Assembly (NCBI GenBank): GCA_016296635.1
Contig: JAEDIZ010000006.1
Span: forward strand, 1-47,603
Reading direction: 5' to 3'
DNA length: 47,603 bases
From: Oscillospiraceae bacterium
GTDB lineage: Bacteria > Bacillota > Clostridia > Oscillospirales > Oscillospiraceae
Below the pieces are notes generated by a model that searched no databases, was not told the DNA's origin, and saw only the letters and a program-made list of their open reading frames with translations. The translations under genes were made by a program, and so were the position numbers. Positions 24,315 through 32,240 of this stretch are shown here, piece by piece (position 1 is the stretch's first letter; each line of letters begins with the position of its first letter).

Positions 24315-25055
24315 ATGTACTTGAAAACAGACGGGCTTGTGCTGCGTGCAACTGAATACAAGGACAATGATTCGATCCTGACCGTTCTGACGAAGGAACA
24401 CGGACTGATGACATTGAAGGCGCGGGGAATCCGCCGCAATGCAAGCAGACTGAAAAGTGCCTGCCAGCTGTTGGCGTATTCGGAATTCACTGTGAACGAG
24501 GTGCGCGGATTCGACACGATTTATGAGGCTTCGCCCATTGAAATGTTCGTGGAACTTCGCAGCGACATTGAACTTCTGGCCCTTTCAAGTTATTTTGCGC
24601 AGGTGGCCGAGGTTCTATCGCAGGAGGATTCTCCCGACCCTGCGATTCTGTCTTTAACGCTGAATGCACTATATGCGTTATGTAAACTAAACAAGCCGCA
24701 GGAACTTGTCAAGGCGGCCTTCGAGCTGCGTGCAGCCTGCCATGCGGGTTTCCTGCCGGATCTGCAGAGCTGCCCGGTGTGCGGAAATCCGGCACCTGAC
24801 CGTTTCGCGGTATCCGGCGGCTCGGCGGTCTGCAGCACCTGCACCGGAGTGGAAGGACTTCGGCTTCCGATGAGCATTTCTGTGTTGACCGCGATGCGGT
24901 ATATTGTCAGCTGCGATGCGAAAAAGCTGTTTGCCTTTGATCTGATCGGCAGCTCCAGAAAGGAACTGGCGGACATTGCCGAAACCTATCTGGTCACGCA
25001 GCTGGAACGAGGGTTTTATACCCTTGATTTTTATAAATCCCTGAAACTGATATAG
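24315..25055 (+). CDS. recO: DNA repair protein RecO
   Basis: A recombination mediator that helps RecA load on SSB-covered single strands and anneals DNA, acting with RecF/RecR. The 246-residue protein has the OB-fold N-terminus (YLKTDGLVLRATEYKDNDSI, LTKEHGLMTLKARGIRR) and a C-terminal four-cysteine zinc motif (CPVCGNPAPD...CSTC). ATG 24315 has AGAGGA upstream; the open frame begins earlier but overlaps the yqzL-like gene and lacks family sequence there. mutS2 follows ten bases later. Confidence 0.94.
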   Translation: MYLKTDGLVLRATEYKDNDSILTVLTKEHGLMTLKARGIRRNASRLKSACQLLAYSEFTVNEVRGFDTIYEASPIEMFVELRSDIELLALSSYFAQVAEVLSQEDSPDPAILSLTLNALYALCKLNKPQELVKAAFELRAACHAGFLPDLQSCPVCGNPAPDRFAVSGGSAVCSTCTGVEGLRLPMSISVLTAMRYIVSCDAKKLFAFDLIGSSRKELADIAETYLVTQLERGFYTLDFYKSLKLI

Positions 25056-25065
25056 GAAATTACAT

Positions 25066-27435
25066 ATGAATGAACTTTACGAAAAATCAATTATAAAACT
25101 GGAGCTGGACAAGGTTCTGGCGCTGCTTGCCGAGCACGCGGGAAGCGAGGCTGCAAAGCAGCGCTGCCTGCAGACGGTGCCGATGTCGGATGCGGATGAT
25201 ATTCGGGAAAAGCAGGCGGAAACGACTGCGGCCTGCAAAATGATGACGCTGCAGGGCGCTCCCGGACTGGCGGGCGCTTATGATGTCAATGCAAGCGTAG
25301 ACCGGGCACATCGCGGCGGAACCTTGAGTCCTGAAGAACTTCTGCATGTGGCATCGCTGCTGAAAACAACACGGCAGGCGAAGGAATATTGCGGCGAAAA
25401 CACGCAGCCGGAGCTCAGTCTGTACTTTCAGCGGTTGACGCCGAATAAGTATTTAGAGGAGCGGATCTTTGCTTCCATTCTTTCCAAGGATGAGATTGCG
25501 GACGCGGCCAGCTCGGAGCTTGCCTCCATTCGCCGGAAGATCCGTCAGAAAAGCAGCTCCATCCGGGAAAATCTGCAAAAGATCATTACCTCGCCAACCT
25601 ATGCAAAGATCCTGCAGGAGCCGATTGTTACCATCCGGTCTGACCGCTTTGTTGTGCCGGTCAAGGCAGAGTGCAAGGGGCAGCTGCCGGGTCTTGTGCA
25701 TGATGTTTCGTCCTCCGGCTCGACTTACTTTGTGGAGCCGATGTCGGCTGTCAACGCCAACAATGAGCTGCGAGAACTGTTTTTGGCAGAAAAGCAGGAG
25801 ATTGAACGCATTCTCTCCGAGCTTTCCGCGGAGGCGGCAGGGCATAGGGAAAGCATTGCAGAAAATTATGAGGTTCTTGTGTCGCTGGACTGTATCTTTG
25901 CCCGGGCGAAACTTTCCTTTGCTATGCATGCCATCGAGCCGCAGATCCGTACAGACGGTAAATTAGAGCTGATCCGCGCCCGGCATCCGCTGATCACGGG
26001 AAAGACAGTCGTGCCCATTTCCGTGCGACTCGGCAGCGATTTCGATACGCTGATCATTACCGGCCCCAATACCGGCGGTAAAACGGTCACGCTCAAGACT
26101 ATCGGACTGCTGACGCTGATGGCGGAATGCGGTCTGCATATCTCGGCAGATGACGGAAGCTTTATTTCCGTGTTTGAGCTTGTTCTTGCTGATATCGGTG
26201 ATGAGCAGTCCATTGAGCAGTCGCTGTCCACATTCTCCTCGCATATGAAAAATATTGTGGACATTCTGCAGGTCTGCGACAGAGATTCTCTGATCCTCTT
26301 TGATGAGCTTTGTGCCGGTACCGATCCCGCCGAAGGCGCGGCTCTTGCAATTGCGCTCATTGAGTTCTGCCGAAAATGCGGCGCAAAGATCGCTGCCACC
26401 ACGCATTACGCCGAACTGAAGCTCTACGCCATGCGCACGCAGGGCGTTATCAACGCTTCCTGCGAGTTCAATGTGGAAACGCTGCAGCCGACCTATCGTC
26501 TTCTTATCGGCGTTCCGGGGAAATCCAATGCCTTTGCCATTTCCAAGCGACTTGGACTGGATGATATCATCATCGAAGACGCCCGCAGTATGGTCAGCCA
26601 GAATGATGTGAACTTTGAGGATGTGCTGACGCAGCTTGAATCACAGCGGCAGCAGATGGAGCAGGCAAAACTGGAAGCAGAGCGGCTGCGGCAGGAAACG
26701 GAAAAGCAGAAGGAAAAGTCCGACGAATACTATGCGCAGATCAAGCGTGAACGCGAAAAGGCGGTCGAGCAGGCGCGCAGGGAAGCACAGTTCATTATTG
26801 AGGACGCAAGAAGAACGGCAAATAGCGTATATGAAGAACTGAAGCAGCTGCGTAAGCAGGCACAGGGCGGTCAGTATGTGGCAGGCTCTAATGAAAAGCA
26901 GGCGCAGCTGCGCCGCAGTCTCAATGAGGCCGAGGGAAAACTCCGGGAAAAGACCGAGCAGAAGCAGCGCCCGGCGGCGACCCGCGCCATTCGTGTGGGT
27001 GATACTGTGGAACTCATCAAGCTCGGAACAAAGGCCAGTGTGATCTCCATCGGTGCAGACGGTACCTATCAGCTGCAGGCCGGCATTATGAAGGTCAATG
27101 CGAAGCCGGATGAGGTTTATCTTCTGGAAAACGAAACGCAGAGCAAGGCAAAGAAGATCATTGAGGGCAAGGTGCGCGATCTGAAGGCTGCTGTTCATCC
27201 TGAACTGGATATCCGCGGCATGGCCACCGATGAGGCGATCCCGGTTCTTGACAACTTCCTGGATGCTGCCTATATGGGCAATCTTCCGCAGGTCCGCATT
27301 ATCCACGGCAAGGGCACCGGCGTTTTGAGAGCTGCTGTACACGAGGAACTGAGACGGTGCAAATATGTCAAGCAGTTCCGTGTCGGACTGTATGGCGAGG
27401 GTGAAAATGGTGTAACGATCGCAGAATTTAAGTGA
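25066..27435 (+). CDS. mutS2: Endonuclease MutS2
   Basis: A MutS-like ATPase without the mismatch-recognition domain; homologues suppress recombination or rescue collided ribosomes in Firmicutes. The 789 residues have the core domain with FVVPVKAECKGQLPGLVHDVS, Walker A GPNTGGKTVTLKTIGLL (about residue 332), Walker B LILFDELCAGTDPAEG, a coiled-coil of about 120 residues rich in Gln, Glu and Lys, a KOW-like beta segment (IRVGDTVELIKLGTKASV), and a C-terminal Smr nuclease domain (LDIRGMATDEAIPVL, IIHGKGTGVLR). The Smr domain LDxRG and HGxG motifs are intact. It ends the yqfC-to-mutS2 run. Confidence 0.96.
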   Translation: MNELYEKSIIKLELDKVLALLAEHAGSEAAKQRCLQTVPMSDADDIREKQAETTAACKMMTLQGAPGLAGAYDVNASVDRAHRGGTLSPEELLHVASLLKTTRQAKEYCGENTQPELSLYFQRLTPNKYLEERIFASILSKDEIADAASSELASIRRKIRQKSSSIRENLQKIITSPTYAKILQEPIVTIRSDRFVVPVKAECKGQLPGLVHDVSSSGSTYFVEPMSAVNANNELRELFLAEKQEIERILSELSAEAAGHRESIAENYEVLVSLDCIFARAKLSFAMHAIEPQIRTDGKLELIRARHPLITGKTVVPISVRLGSDFDTLIITGPNTGGKTVTLKTIGLLTLMAECGLHISADDGSFISVFELVLADIGDEQSIEQSLSTFSSHMKNIVDILQVCDRDSLILFDELCAGTDPAEGAALAIALIEFCRKCGAKIAATTHYAELKLYAMRTQGVINASCEFNVETLQPTYRLLIGVPGKSNAFAISKRLGLDDIIIEDARSMVSQNDVNFEDVLTQLESQRQQMEQAKLEAERLRQETEKQKEKSDEYYAQIKREREKAVEQARREAQFIIEDARRTANSVYEELKQLRKQAQGGQYVAGSNEKQAQLRRSLNEAEGKLREKTEQKQRPAATRAIRVGDTVELIKLGTKASVISIGADGTYQLQAGIMKVNAKPDEVYLLENETQSKAKKIIEGKVRDLKAAVHPELDIRGMATDEAIPVLDNFLDAAYMGNLPQVRIIHGKGTGVLRAAVHEELRRCKYVKQFRVGLYGEGENGVTIAEFK

Positions 27436-27472
27436 AATCATCGAATTCTGCCCTTCGAAAGTAAAGAAATGA

Positions 27473-27500
27473 TTGACAAATCAATGAAATCTGCTAGAAT
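27473..27500 (+). promoter_or_regulatory. Promoter for the HPr/Crh-like gene
   Basis: TTGACA at 27473-27478 and TAGAAT at 27495-27500 are separated by 16 bases, about 65 bases upstream of the HPr-like ATG. No terminator is visible after mutS2. Confidence 0.8.
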
Positions 27501-27567
27501 GATTACGCGGCAAAGTGTTTGCTTTCTTTGTCAGAAGACCAGGCATGATATGTGAGGAGTGTCATCT

Positions 27568-27828
27568 ATGTACATGCAGCAGTCCATCGTAAAGTGTGAA
27601 TCCGGTCTGTACAATCGCCAGGCCACATATTTCATTCAGAAAGCCAATGAATTCAAGTCCAGCATCTGGGTCGAGGTTGAAGATCGCAAGATCAACGCCA
27701 AGAGTCTGCTCGGCGTTCTGTCCATGGGTATTACCAAGGGCACGCGCGTCAGCGTTATTGCTGAGGGCTCCGACGAAGAAGAAGCCGTCAAGGCTTTGAC
27801 GGAAATGCTGGTCAAAGAAATTTTCTGA
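27568..27828 (+). CDS. HPr-family protein lacking His15 (Crh-like)
   Basis: An 86-residue HPr fold protein. Canonical HPr has GxHARPAT with His15 as the PTS phosphate carrier; here the segment is GLYNRQAT with Tyr at position 15, so phosphate transfer from enzyme I is not expected. The regulatory site is kept: NAKSLLGVLSMG places Ser at exactly position 46, the HPr kinase/phosphorylase target. This combination resembles Bacillus Crh (Gln15, Ser46), which works with CcpA in carbon repression. ATG 27568 has AGGAG eight bases upstream; GTG 27559 overlaps that site. It has its own promoter and terminator. The neighbour is uvrC, unlike the Bacillus crh context. Confidence 0.85.
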   Translation: MYMQQSIVKCESGLYNRQATYFIQKANEFKSSIWVEVEDRKINAKSLLGVLSMGITKGTRVSVIAEGSDEEEAVKALTEMLVKEIF

Positions 27829-27844
27829 TATTCTGGATCGTACG

Positions 27845-27883
27845 CTGCCTCAGAACATAGCTGTTCTGAGGCAGACTTTTTTT
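27845..27883 (+). terminator. Intrinsic terminator after the HPr-like gene
   Basis: CTGCCTCAGAACA at 27845-27857 pairs perfectly over 13 bp with TGTTCTGAGGCAG at 27862-27874, loop TAGC, followed by AC and a run of seven T (27877-27883). It ends four bases before the uvrC ATG. Confidence 0.93.
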
Positions 27884-27887
27884 CATT

Positions 27888-29750
27888 ATGACTTTTGAAG
27901 AACTGAAGGACAAAGCACTCTCGCTTCCATATGAGCCGGGAGTTTATATCATGCAGGATAAGACCAATACGGTCATCTATGTCGGCAAAGCAAAGAAGCT
28001 GAAAAACCGCGTCAGCCAGTATTTTCAGGATTCGTCTGCCCATACGCCGAAAACACGGCAGATGGTCAGCCATATCGATCATTTCGATGTGATCGTTGCC
28101 CGTTCGGAGTTTGAGGCGCTGGTTCTGGAATGTTCGCTCATAAAGCGGCACATGCCGAAATACAATATCCTTTTAAAAGATGACAAAGGATATCCCTATC
28201 TTCGCGTGGACCTTCGGGAGGAATATCCGGTCATGGAGCTGGTGGGGAAGGTTGCGGACGACGGGGCGAGGTATTATGGCCCCTACGGTGGGCGTTACAT
28301 CACGCAGCATGTGATCGATACGCTGCGGCTGACACTCAAGCTGCCGGGCTGCAGCAAGAAATTTCCGCGAGATCTCGGAAAGGAACGGCCTTGCCTGAAT
28401 TTTCACATGAATAACTGCGACGGCTGGTGTCAGCTTTCGCGCGATCCGGCAGAATACCGCATGCGTATGCAGCAGGCGATCATGATGCTGGAAGGACATT
28501 ACGAGCAGCTGGAGAAGGATCTGCGAACGCAGATGGAAGCAGCGGCGGAGGCTTTGCAGTTTGAGAAAGCAGCAGGCCTTCGCGATACACTTCGCGCCGT
28601 GCAGTCGCTCTCGCAAAAGCAGCTGGTTACTGCAGGCTCCATGGCGAATACCGATGTGATCGGATACTATCAGAGCGAAGCGAAAGCCTGCTTTGCGGTT
28701 CTGCACTATGTGGACGGAAATCTGCTTGATAAGGATTACGAGATCCTTTCTCCGCAGGATGATGAAGCGGAGGCGGTTTCCACACTGGTAAAACAGTACT
28801 ATCTTGCCCGCGGCGCTGCACCGAAGCAGATCTATCTGCCGTGCGAAATGGAAGATGCAGAACTGTTTGAGCAGCTTCTGTTTGAAAACCTGCAGAAGAA
28901 GGTGCATATTCGGGTTCCGCAGCGGGGCGAAAACGTGCAGCTCGTGCAGCTGGCAAAGAAAAATGCCAGGGAAGAAGCGGAACGTGTTACGACGAAGGCA
29001 GAGCGTACCGCCGGAACGCTTGTGCTTCTGCAGCAGATGCTTTCTTTGCCGCAGGCTCCGAAAAGGCTTGAAAGCTACGATATTTCCAATATTGCCGGAA
29101 CGGATATCGTTGCGTCTATGGTGGTTTTCGTTGAAGGAAAACCGAGCAAAAAAGATTACAGGCATTTCAAAATCGAAGGACTGTCCGATCAGGATGATTA
29201 CAGCTCCATGCGGCAGGTGCTGCACAGAAGGTTTGCGCACTATCTTGCAGGTGACGCCGGTTTTGATCTGATGCCGGACTGCCTGCTGATTGACGGCGGT
29301 GCAGAGCATGCAAAGGTGGTTCTCGATGAGCTGACGCAGATGGGAATTTCGGTTCCGATTTACGGTATGGTGAAGGACAACCGGCACCGCACGCGTGCGC
29401 TCATTACCGCGCAGGGGGAAGAAATCGCTATTTCGGGCGTACCGGCTTTGTTTGCTTTTATCGGCACAATTCAGGAGGAAACGCACCGCTTTGCCATTGA
29501 ATACCACAGACTGCTCAGAAGCAAGCGTATGAAATCCTCGACTTTGGATAAGATTCCCGGTATCGGGCCAAAGCGCAGAGAGCTGCTTCTCAAACAGTTC
29601 AAATCCATTGCTGCCATCCGGGAAGCAAATATGGCGCAGCTGGAGTCAGTGCTTCCGAGACGGGAAGCACAATCGGTTTTTGATTTTTATCATCAGAAGG
29701 AGGACGCAGCATGCGCGTCATTACAGGATCAGCAAGGGGAATGCAGCTGA
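27888..29750 (+). CDS. uvrC: Excinuclease ABC subunit C (UvrC)
   Basis: Makes both incisions in nucleotide excision repair. The 620-residue protein has the GIY-YIG domain (PYEPGVYIMQDKTNTVIYVG, KAKKLKNRVSQYF), a Cys-containing segment (GCSKKFPRDL...RPCLNFHMNNCDGWC), a UVR domain (LRTQMEAAAEALQFEKAAGL), the RNase H-like nuclease region (YDISNIAGTDIVASMVVF, LLIDGGAEHAK) and a terminal HhH (LDKIPGIGPKRRELLLKQF). Homology fixes the start at ATG 27888, yet no ribosome binding site lies in the usual place: the terminator T-run of the previous gene ends four bases upstream. Expression may depend on read-through or a promoter I cannot see. It overlaps rsmD by 40 bases. Confidence 0.95.
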   Translation: MTFEELKDKALSLPYEPGVYIMQDKTNTVIYVGKAKKLKNRVSQYFQDSSAHTPKTRQMVSHIDHFDVIVARSEFEALVLECSLIKRHMPKYNILLKDDKGYPYLRVDLREEYPVMELVGKVADDGARYYGPYGGRYITQHVIDTLRLTLKLPGCSKKFPRDLGKERPCLNFHMNNCDGWCQLSRDPAEYRMRMQQAIMMLEGHYEQLEKDLRTQMEAAAEALQFEKAAGLRDTLRAVQSLSQKQLVTAGSMANTDVIGYYQSEAKACFAVLHYVDGNLLDKDYEILSPQDDEAEAVSTLVKQYYLARGAAPKQIYLPCEMEDAELFEQLLFENLQKKVHIRVPQRGENVQLVQLAKKNAREEAERVTTKAERTAGTLVLLQQMLSLPQAPKRLESYDISNIAGTDIVASMVVFVEGKPSKKDYRHFKIEGLSDQDDYSSMRQVLHRRFAHYLAGDAGFDLMPDCLLIDGGAEHAKVVLDELTQMGISVPIYGMVKDNRHRTRALITAQGEEIAISGVPALFAFIGTIQEETHRFAIEYHRLLRSKRMKSSTLDKIPGIGPKRRELLLKQFKSIAAIREANMAQLESVLPRREAQSVFDFYHQKEDAACASLQDQQGECS

Positions 29751-30253
29751 AGGCCCCGAAAGGGATGGATACCCGTCCGACCCTCGATCAGGTGAAGGAA
29801 GCCGTTTTTTCTGCCATTCAGTTTGAGGTGGAGGGCCGGTGCGTGCTGGATCTGTTTGCCGGTTCCGGTCAGATGGGCATCGAGGCACTCAGCCGCGGTG
29901 CAAAATCTGCGGTTTTTGTGGATATGGGCAAAGAACCCTGCCGTATCGTGCGGGAGAATCTGGAAAAGACAAGATTGCTTGAGCGCGCGCAGATTCTGCA
30001 GCGTGATTCGCTTGCTTATCTTTCTTCCTGCCGGGAAAAATTTGACCTGATTTTTCTGGATCCGCCGTACGCAAAAGATCTGCTTGAAAATGCGCTGAAA
30101 AGAATATCGGAAATTGACATTCTATCAGATGGTGGTATAATAATCTGCGAAAGACCTGCGGATAAGTCGCTTTCAGACGAATATCCCGGGTGTTCCGTCT
30201 GGCGCGAGTATCGCCACGGAAGTGTTGCGATTACCATTTATCGAAAGGCTTGA
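29711..30253 (+). CDS. rsmD: 16S rRNA (guanine(966)-N(2))-methyltransferase RsmD
   Basis: Methylates G966 of 16S rRNA in the assembled 30S particle using SAM. The 180 residues show the N-terminal MRVITGSARGMQLKAP and RPTLDQVKEAVFSAI, the SAM-binding LDLFAGSGQMGIEALSRGA, and the catalytic DPPY (LIFLDPPYAKDLLENAL). The AGAAGGAGGA ribosome binding site lies inside the end of uvrC, whose coding region overlaps by 40 bases. coaD follows 15 bases later, an arrangement common across Firmicutes. Confidence 0.95.
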   Translation: MRVITGSARGMQLKAPKGMDTRPTLDQVKEAVFSAIQFEVEGRCVLDLFAGSGQMGIEALSRGAKSAVFVDMGKEPCRIVRENLEKTRLLERAQILQRDSLAYLSSCREKFDLIFLDPPYAKDLLENALKRISEIDILSDGGIIICERPADKSLSDEYPGCSVWREYRHGSVAITIYRKA

Positions 30254-30268
30254 ACCTGCAGAAACTTT

Positions 30269-30754
30269 ATGAAAACAGCAATTTATCCGGGCAGTTTTGA
30301 CCCGGTCACAAACGGACATCTTAATATCATTGAGCGTGCTGCAAAGAATTTTGACCGTTTGATCGTATGTGTCATGTTTAATGTCGAAAAGAAACCGATG
30401 TTTACGCCGGAGGAGCGTGTGGAGCTGATCCGCCGGGTCACGGGGCATATTCCGAATATTGAGGTATGCTGCTCCGATCAGCTGCTTGCCGACTTTGCGA
30501 GAGAGCAAGGGTGCAGCGTGATCGTGAAAGGGCTTCGGGCAGTTTCCGATTTTGAACGCGAGTTTCAGATGGCACTGATCAATCATAAGCTCAACCCGGG
30601 ATTGGATACCATGTTTCTGACTGCAGAACATCAGTTTATGTATCTTTCATCCAGTGCAGTCAAAGAGATGGCAAGATATCATGTGGATCTGAGAGATTTC
30701 CTGCCCGCGGAGATCATTCCCGATTTTACTGCTCGCATGGCCGAGCTCAACTAA
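30269..30754 (+). CDS. coaD: Phosphopantetheine adenylyltransferase
   Basis: Transfers AMP from ATP to 4'-phosphopantetheine, the fourth step of coenzyme A synthesis. The 161-residue length is standard. Features are the nucleotidyltransferase motif AIYPGSFDPVTNGHLNII (TxGH-type, residues 4-21), the RxxLRAVSDFEREFQMA region and the C-terminal YLSSSAVKEMARYH. The ribosome binding site is weak (the upstream bases contain no clear AGGAGG), so translation may be coupled to rsmD, 15 bases before. A coiled-coil gene follows with a strong site. Confidence 0.96.
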   Translation: MKTAIYPGSFDPVTNGHLNIIERAAKNFDRLIVCVMFNVEKKPMFTPEERVELIRRVTGHIPNIEVCCSDQLLADFAREQGCSVIVKGLRAVSDFEREFQMALINHKLNPGLDTMFLTAEHQFMYLSSSAVKEMARYHVDLRDFLPAEIIPDFTARMAELN

Positions 30755-30766
30755 GGAGGATACAAA

Positions 30767-31264
30767 ATGGCGAACAGCATTGAAGAGGTAATCACAAGTT
30801 TATATGAAATGGTGCAGGACGCATGGAGTCTGCCCCTCGGCGCCGACAAGTGCGTTGTAGAGCGCGACAAGGTGCTGGATCTGCTTGATGAAATGTCCAA
30901 CCAGCTGCCCGGCGAACTGAAGCAGGCAAAGACGATTGTTGAGTCCCGCAATGAAGTCATCACCAATGCAAAGCGTGAGGCTGAGAATATTCTGAAGCAG
31001 GCGGAAGCAAAGGCCAAGCAGATGATTTCCCGCGAGGAAGTCTATAAGCAGGCTGAACTGCAGGCTGATGAGATGATCAAGGCTGCACAGAACAAGATCA
31101 AGGAACTTCGTCAGGTTACCAACGACTATGTAGATGACGCCATGAAGCGCACAGAGGACGCCATTGCGCAGTCTCTTTCCGAGATCAAGGAGTCCAGAAC
31201 CAAGTTCCGTGCCCTTGTCAATCCGCAGGCTGCCAAGCCGTCTCCCATTATTGAGGACATCTGA
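30767..31264 (+). CDS. Coiled-coil protein of unknown function (DivIVA/ATPase-subunit-like)
   Basis: A 165-residue cytoplasmic protein, nearly all helix. From about residue 55 to 145 it has heptad-rich, charged sequence (REAENILKQAEAKAKQMISR, AELQADEMIKAAQNKIKELR) like the DivIVA/GpsB or ATP-synthase b/H-subunit coiled-coils, with an N-terminal part containing AWSLPLGADKCVVERDKVLD. From memory, clostridial genomes often carry such a gene next to coaD, commonly left as hypothetical. No membrane helix or catalytic motif is visible. Strong TAAGGAGGATACAAA precedes the ATG. It could have a cell-division or polar-scaffold role, but this is a guess from shape alone. Confidence 0.7.
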   Translation: MANSIEEVITSLYEMVQDAWSLPLGADKCVVERDKVLDLLDEMSNQLPGELKQAKTIVESRNEVITNAKREAENILKQAEAKAKQMISREEVYKQAELQADEMIKAAQNKIKELRQVTNDYVDDAMKRTEDAIAQSLSEIKESRTKFRALVNPQAAKPSPIIEDI

Positions 31265-31275
31265 TTTTTGCAGAT

Positions 31276-31304
31276 TTGCAGTTCTTTTGGCTGCAAGATA
31301 GATA
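31276..31304 (+). promoter_or_regulatory. Possible promoter of the Val T-box transcript
   Basis: TTGCAG at 31276-31281 and TAGATA at 31299-31304 have a 17-base spacer; an overlapping GATAAT at 31301-31306 is an alternative -10. It lies just upstream of the first leader stem, where a promoter is expected, but the boxes are not strong. Confidence 0.4.
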
Positions 31305-31311
31305 ATATCCA

Positions 31312-31558
31312 ACGGCGATGAAAAGGATTCGGAAAACGGATATGCACAGAGAGGAAGCGGTCGGTGCAAGCTTCTGCAAAAGCGTTTTCTTTGTCACCTT
31401 TGAGCTGCTGGCTGAACCGGATTTTGTGCCGCAGTAAGCTTTGCCGGGTTCTCCCGTTACAGAGATGCGAGTGTCCGCAGGAATACTGCGGGAATCTCAG
31501 GTGGTACCACGGTCAATGATCGCCCTGAATCTGTTCGGATTCAGGGCGTTTCCTTTTA
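31312..31558 (+). promoter_or_regulatory. T-box leader (valine specifier) with terminator
   Basis: Stem I has AGAGAG at 31348-31353, the apical GGTGCAAG, and a specifier region reading GTC followed by ACCTTTGAG; the codon GTC at 31393-31395 is Val. The T-box core AGGTGGTACCACGG is at 31499-31512. The terminator is CGCCCTGAATC (31521-31531) pairing perfectly with GATTCAGGGCG (31538-31548), followed by a T-rich tail to about 31560. The leader controls the next gene and valS. The GTC assignment rests on the usual spacing to ACCTTTGAG and agrees with valS downstream. Confidence 0.88.
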
Positions 31559-31583
31559 TTTTTCTTCGAAATGGAGGAAAGCT

Positions 31584-32225
31584 ATGGAAGAATTCGTATT
31601 TGATCTCGGCACATACAGCGAGGAACTTACGGCAGAAGTGGAAAGCGTGCTTCGTGCAGAGCTGGAGCGGCGATCCAGAAGCCGGCTGCCGAAGCTTTGG
31701 TCAGTTACCGACCGGCTGAACCAGACACACGATTATGGTGCAGCAAAAAGTAAACCGTTGTTTGTTGTGATTATACAGGAGATTATTCTTTTTGCAGCAG
31801 GCTTCTTTCTCTTTGTTCCGGGAATTTCCCAACAGAACAGATTCAACGCCATGACGGTTTTCGGTGCACTTCTGATTCTGATCGCCACGGCAAGGTTGCT
31901 GCCGAAGGCGGGCAGTTCAACGGAGAAAAAGATCAAAGGCAGTGCTGCAGCGCTCATTCAGAGCCTAAACCGAATTGACCCGAAGGAAAAACCGAAGGTC
32001 ACAGTTCGCGAAGATGATGTGCAGATTTCATCGAAATCCGGCGAGCGATGCATGTCATTTGAAAAGATGGACGCCGCGTATGAAACCCAGCGGCTGTTTG
32101 TGTTTGTCAGCAGCAGTTCCGCCACAGTTGTGCAGAAGAACAATCTGAAAGTGGGAGATTCTTCCTCTCTTTCTGCTTTCCTTCTGGCAACGATGGCTCA
32201 AAAATTCAAAAAAATCGAAAAATAA
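31584..32225 (+). CDS. YcxB-like membrane protein in the valS T-box operon
   Basis: A 213-residue protein with a soluble N-terminus of about 70 residues, two membrane helices (VVIIQEIILFAAGFFLFVPG and NAMTVFGALLILIATARLLP) separated by a short loop, and a C-terminal domain (VTVREDDVQISSKSGERCMS, EKMDAAYETQRLFVFVSSSS) of the kind seen in the YcxB-like family, which has no established function. It lies between the Val T-box terminator and valS, 15 bases from valS, so valine-tRNA charging should control it. GGAGG precedes the ATG. The family call is moderate. Confidence 0.68.
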   Translation: MEEFVFDLGTYSEELTAEVESVLRAELERRSRSRLPKLWSVTDRLNQTHDYGAAKSKPLFVVIIQEIILFAAGFFLFVPGISQQNRFNAMTVFGALLILIATARLLPKAGSSTEKKIKGSAAALIQSLNRIDPKEKPKVTVREDDVQISSKSGERCMSFEKMDAAYETQRLFVFVSSSSATVVQKNNLKVGDSSSLSAFLLATMAQKFKKIEK

Positions 32226-32240
32226 CATAGGAGAAACAAC

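Noticed and set aside
28173..29507. 444-codon open frame on the minus strand across uvrC
   Set aside because: Antisense shadow with no family motif; uvrC is complete on plus.
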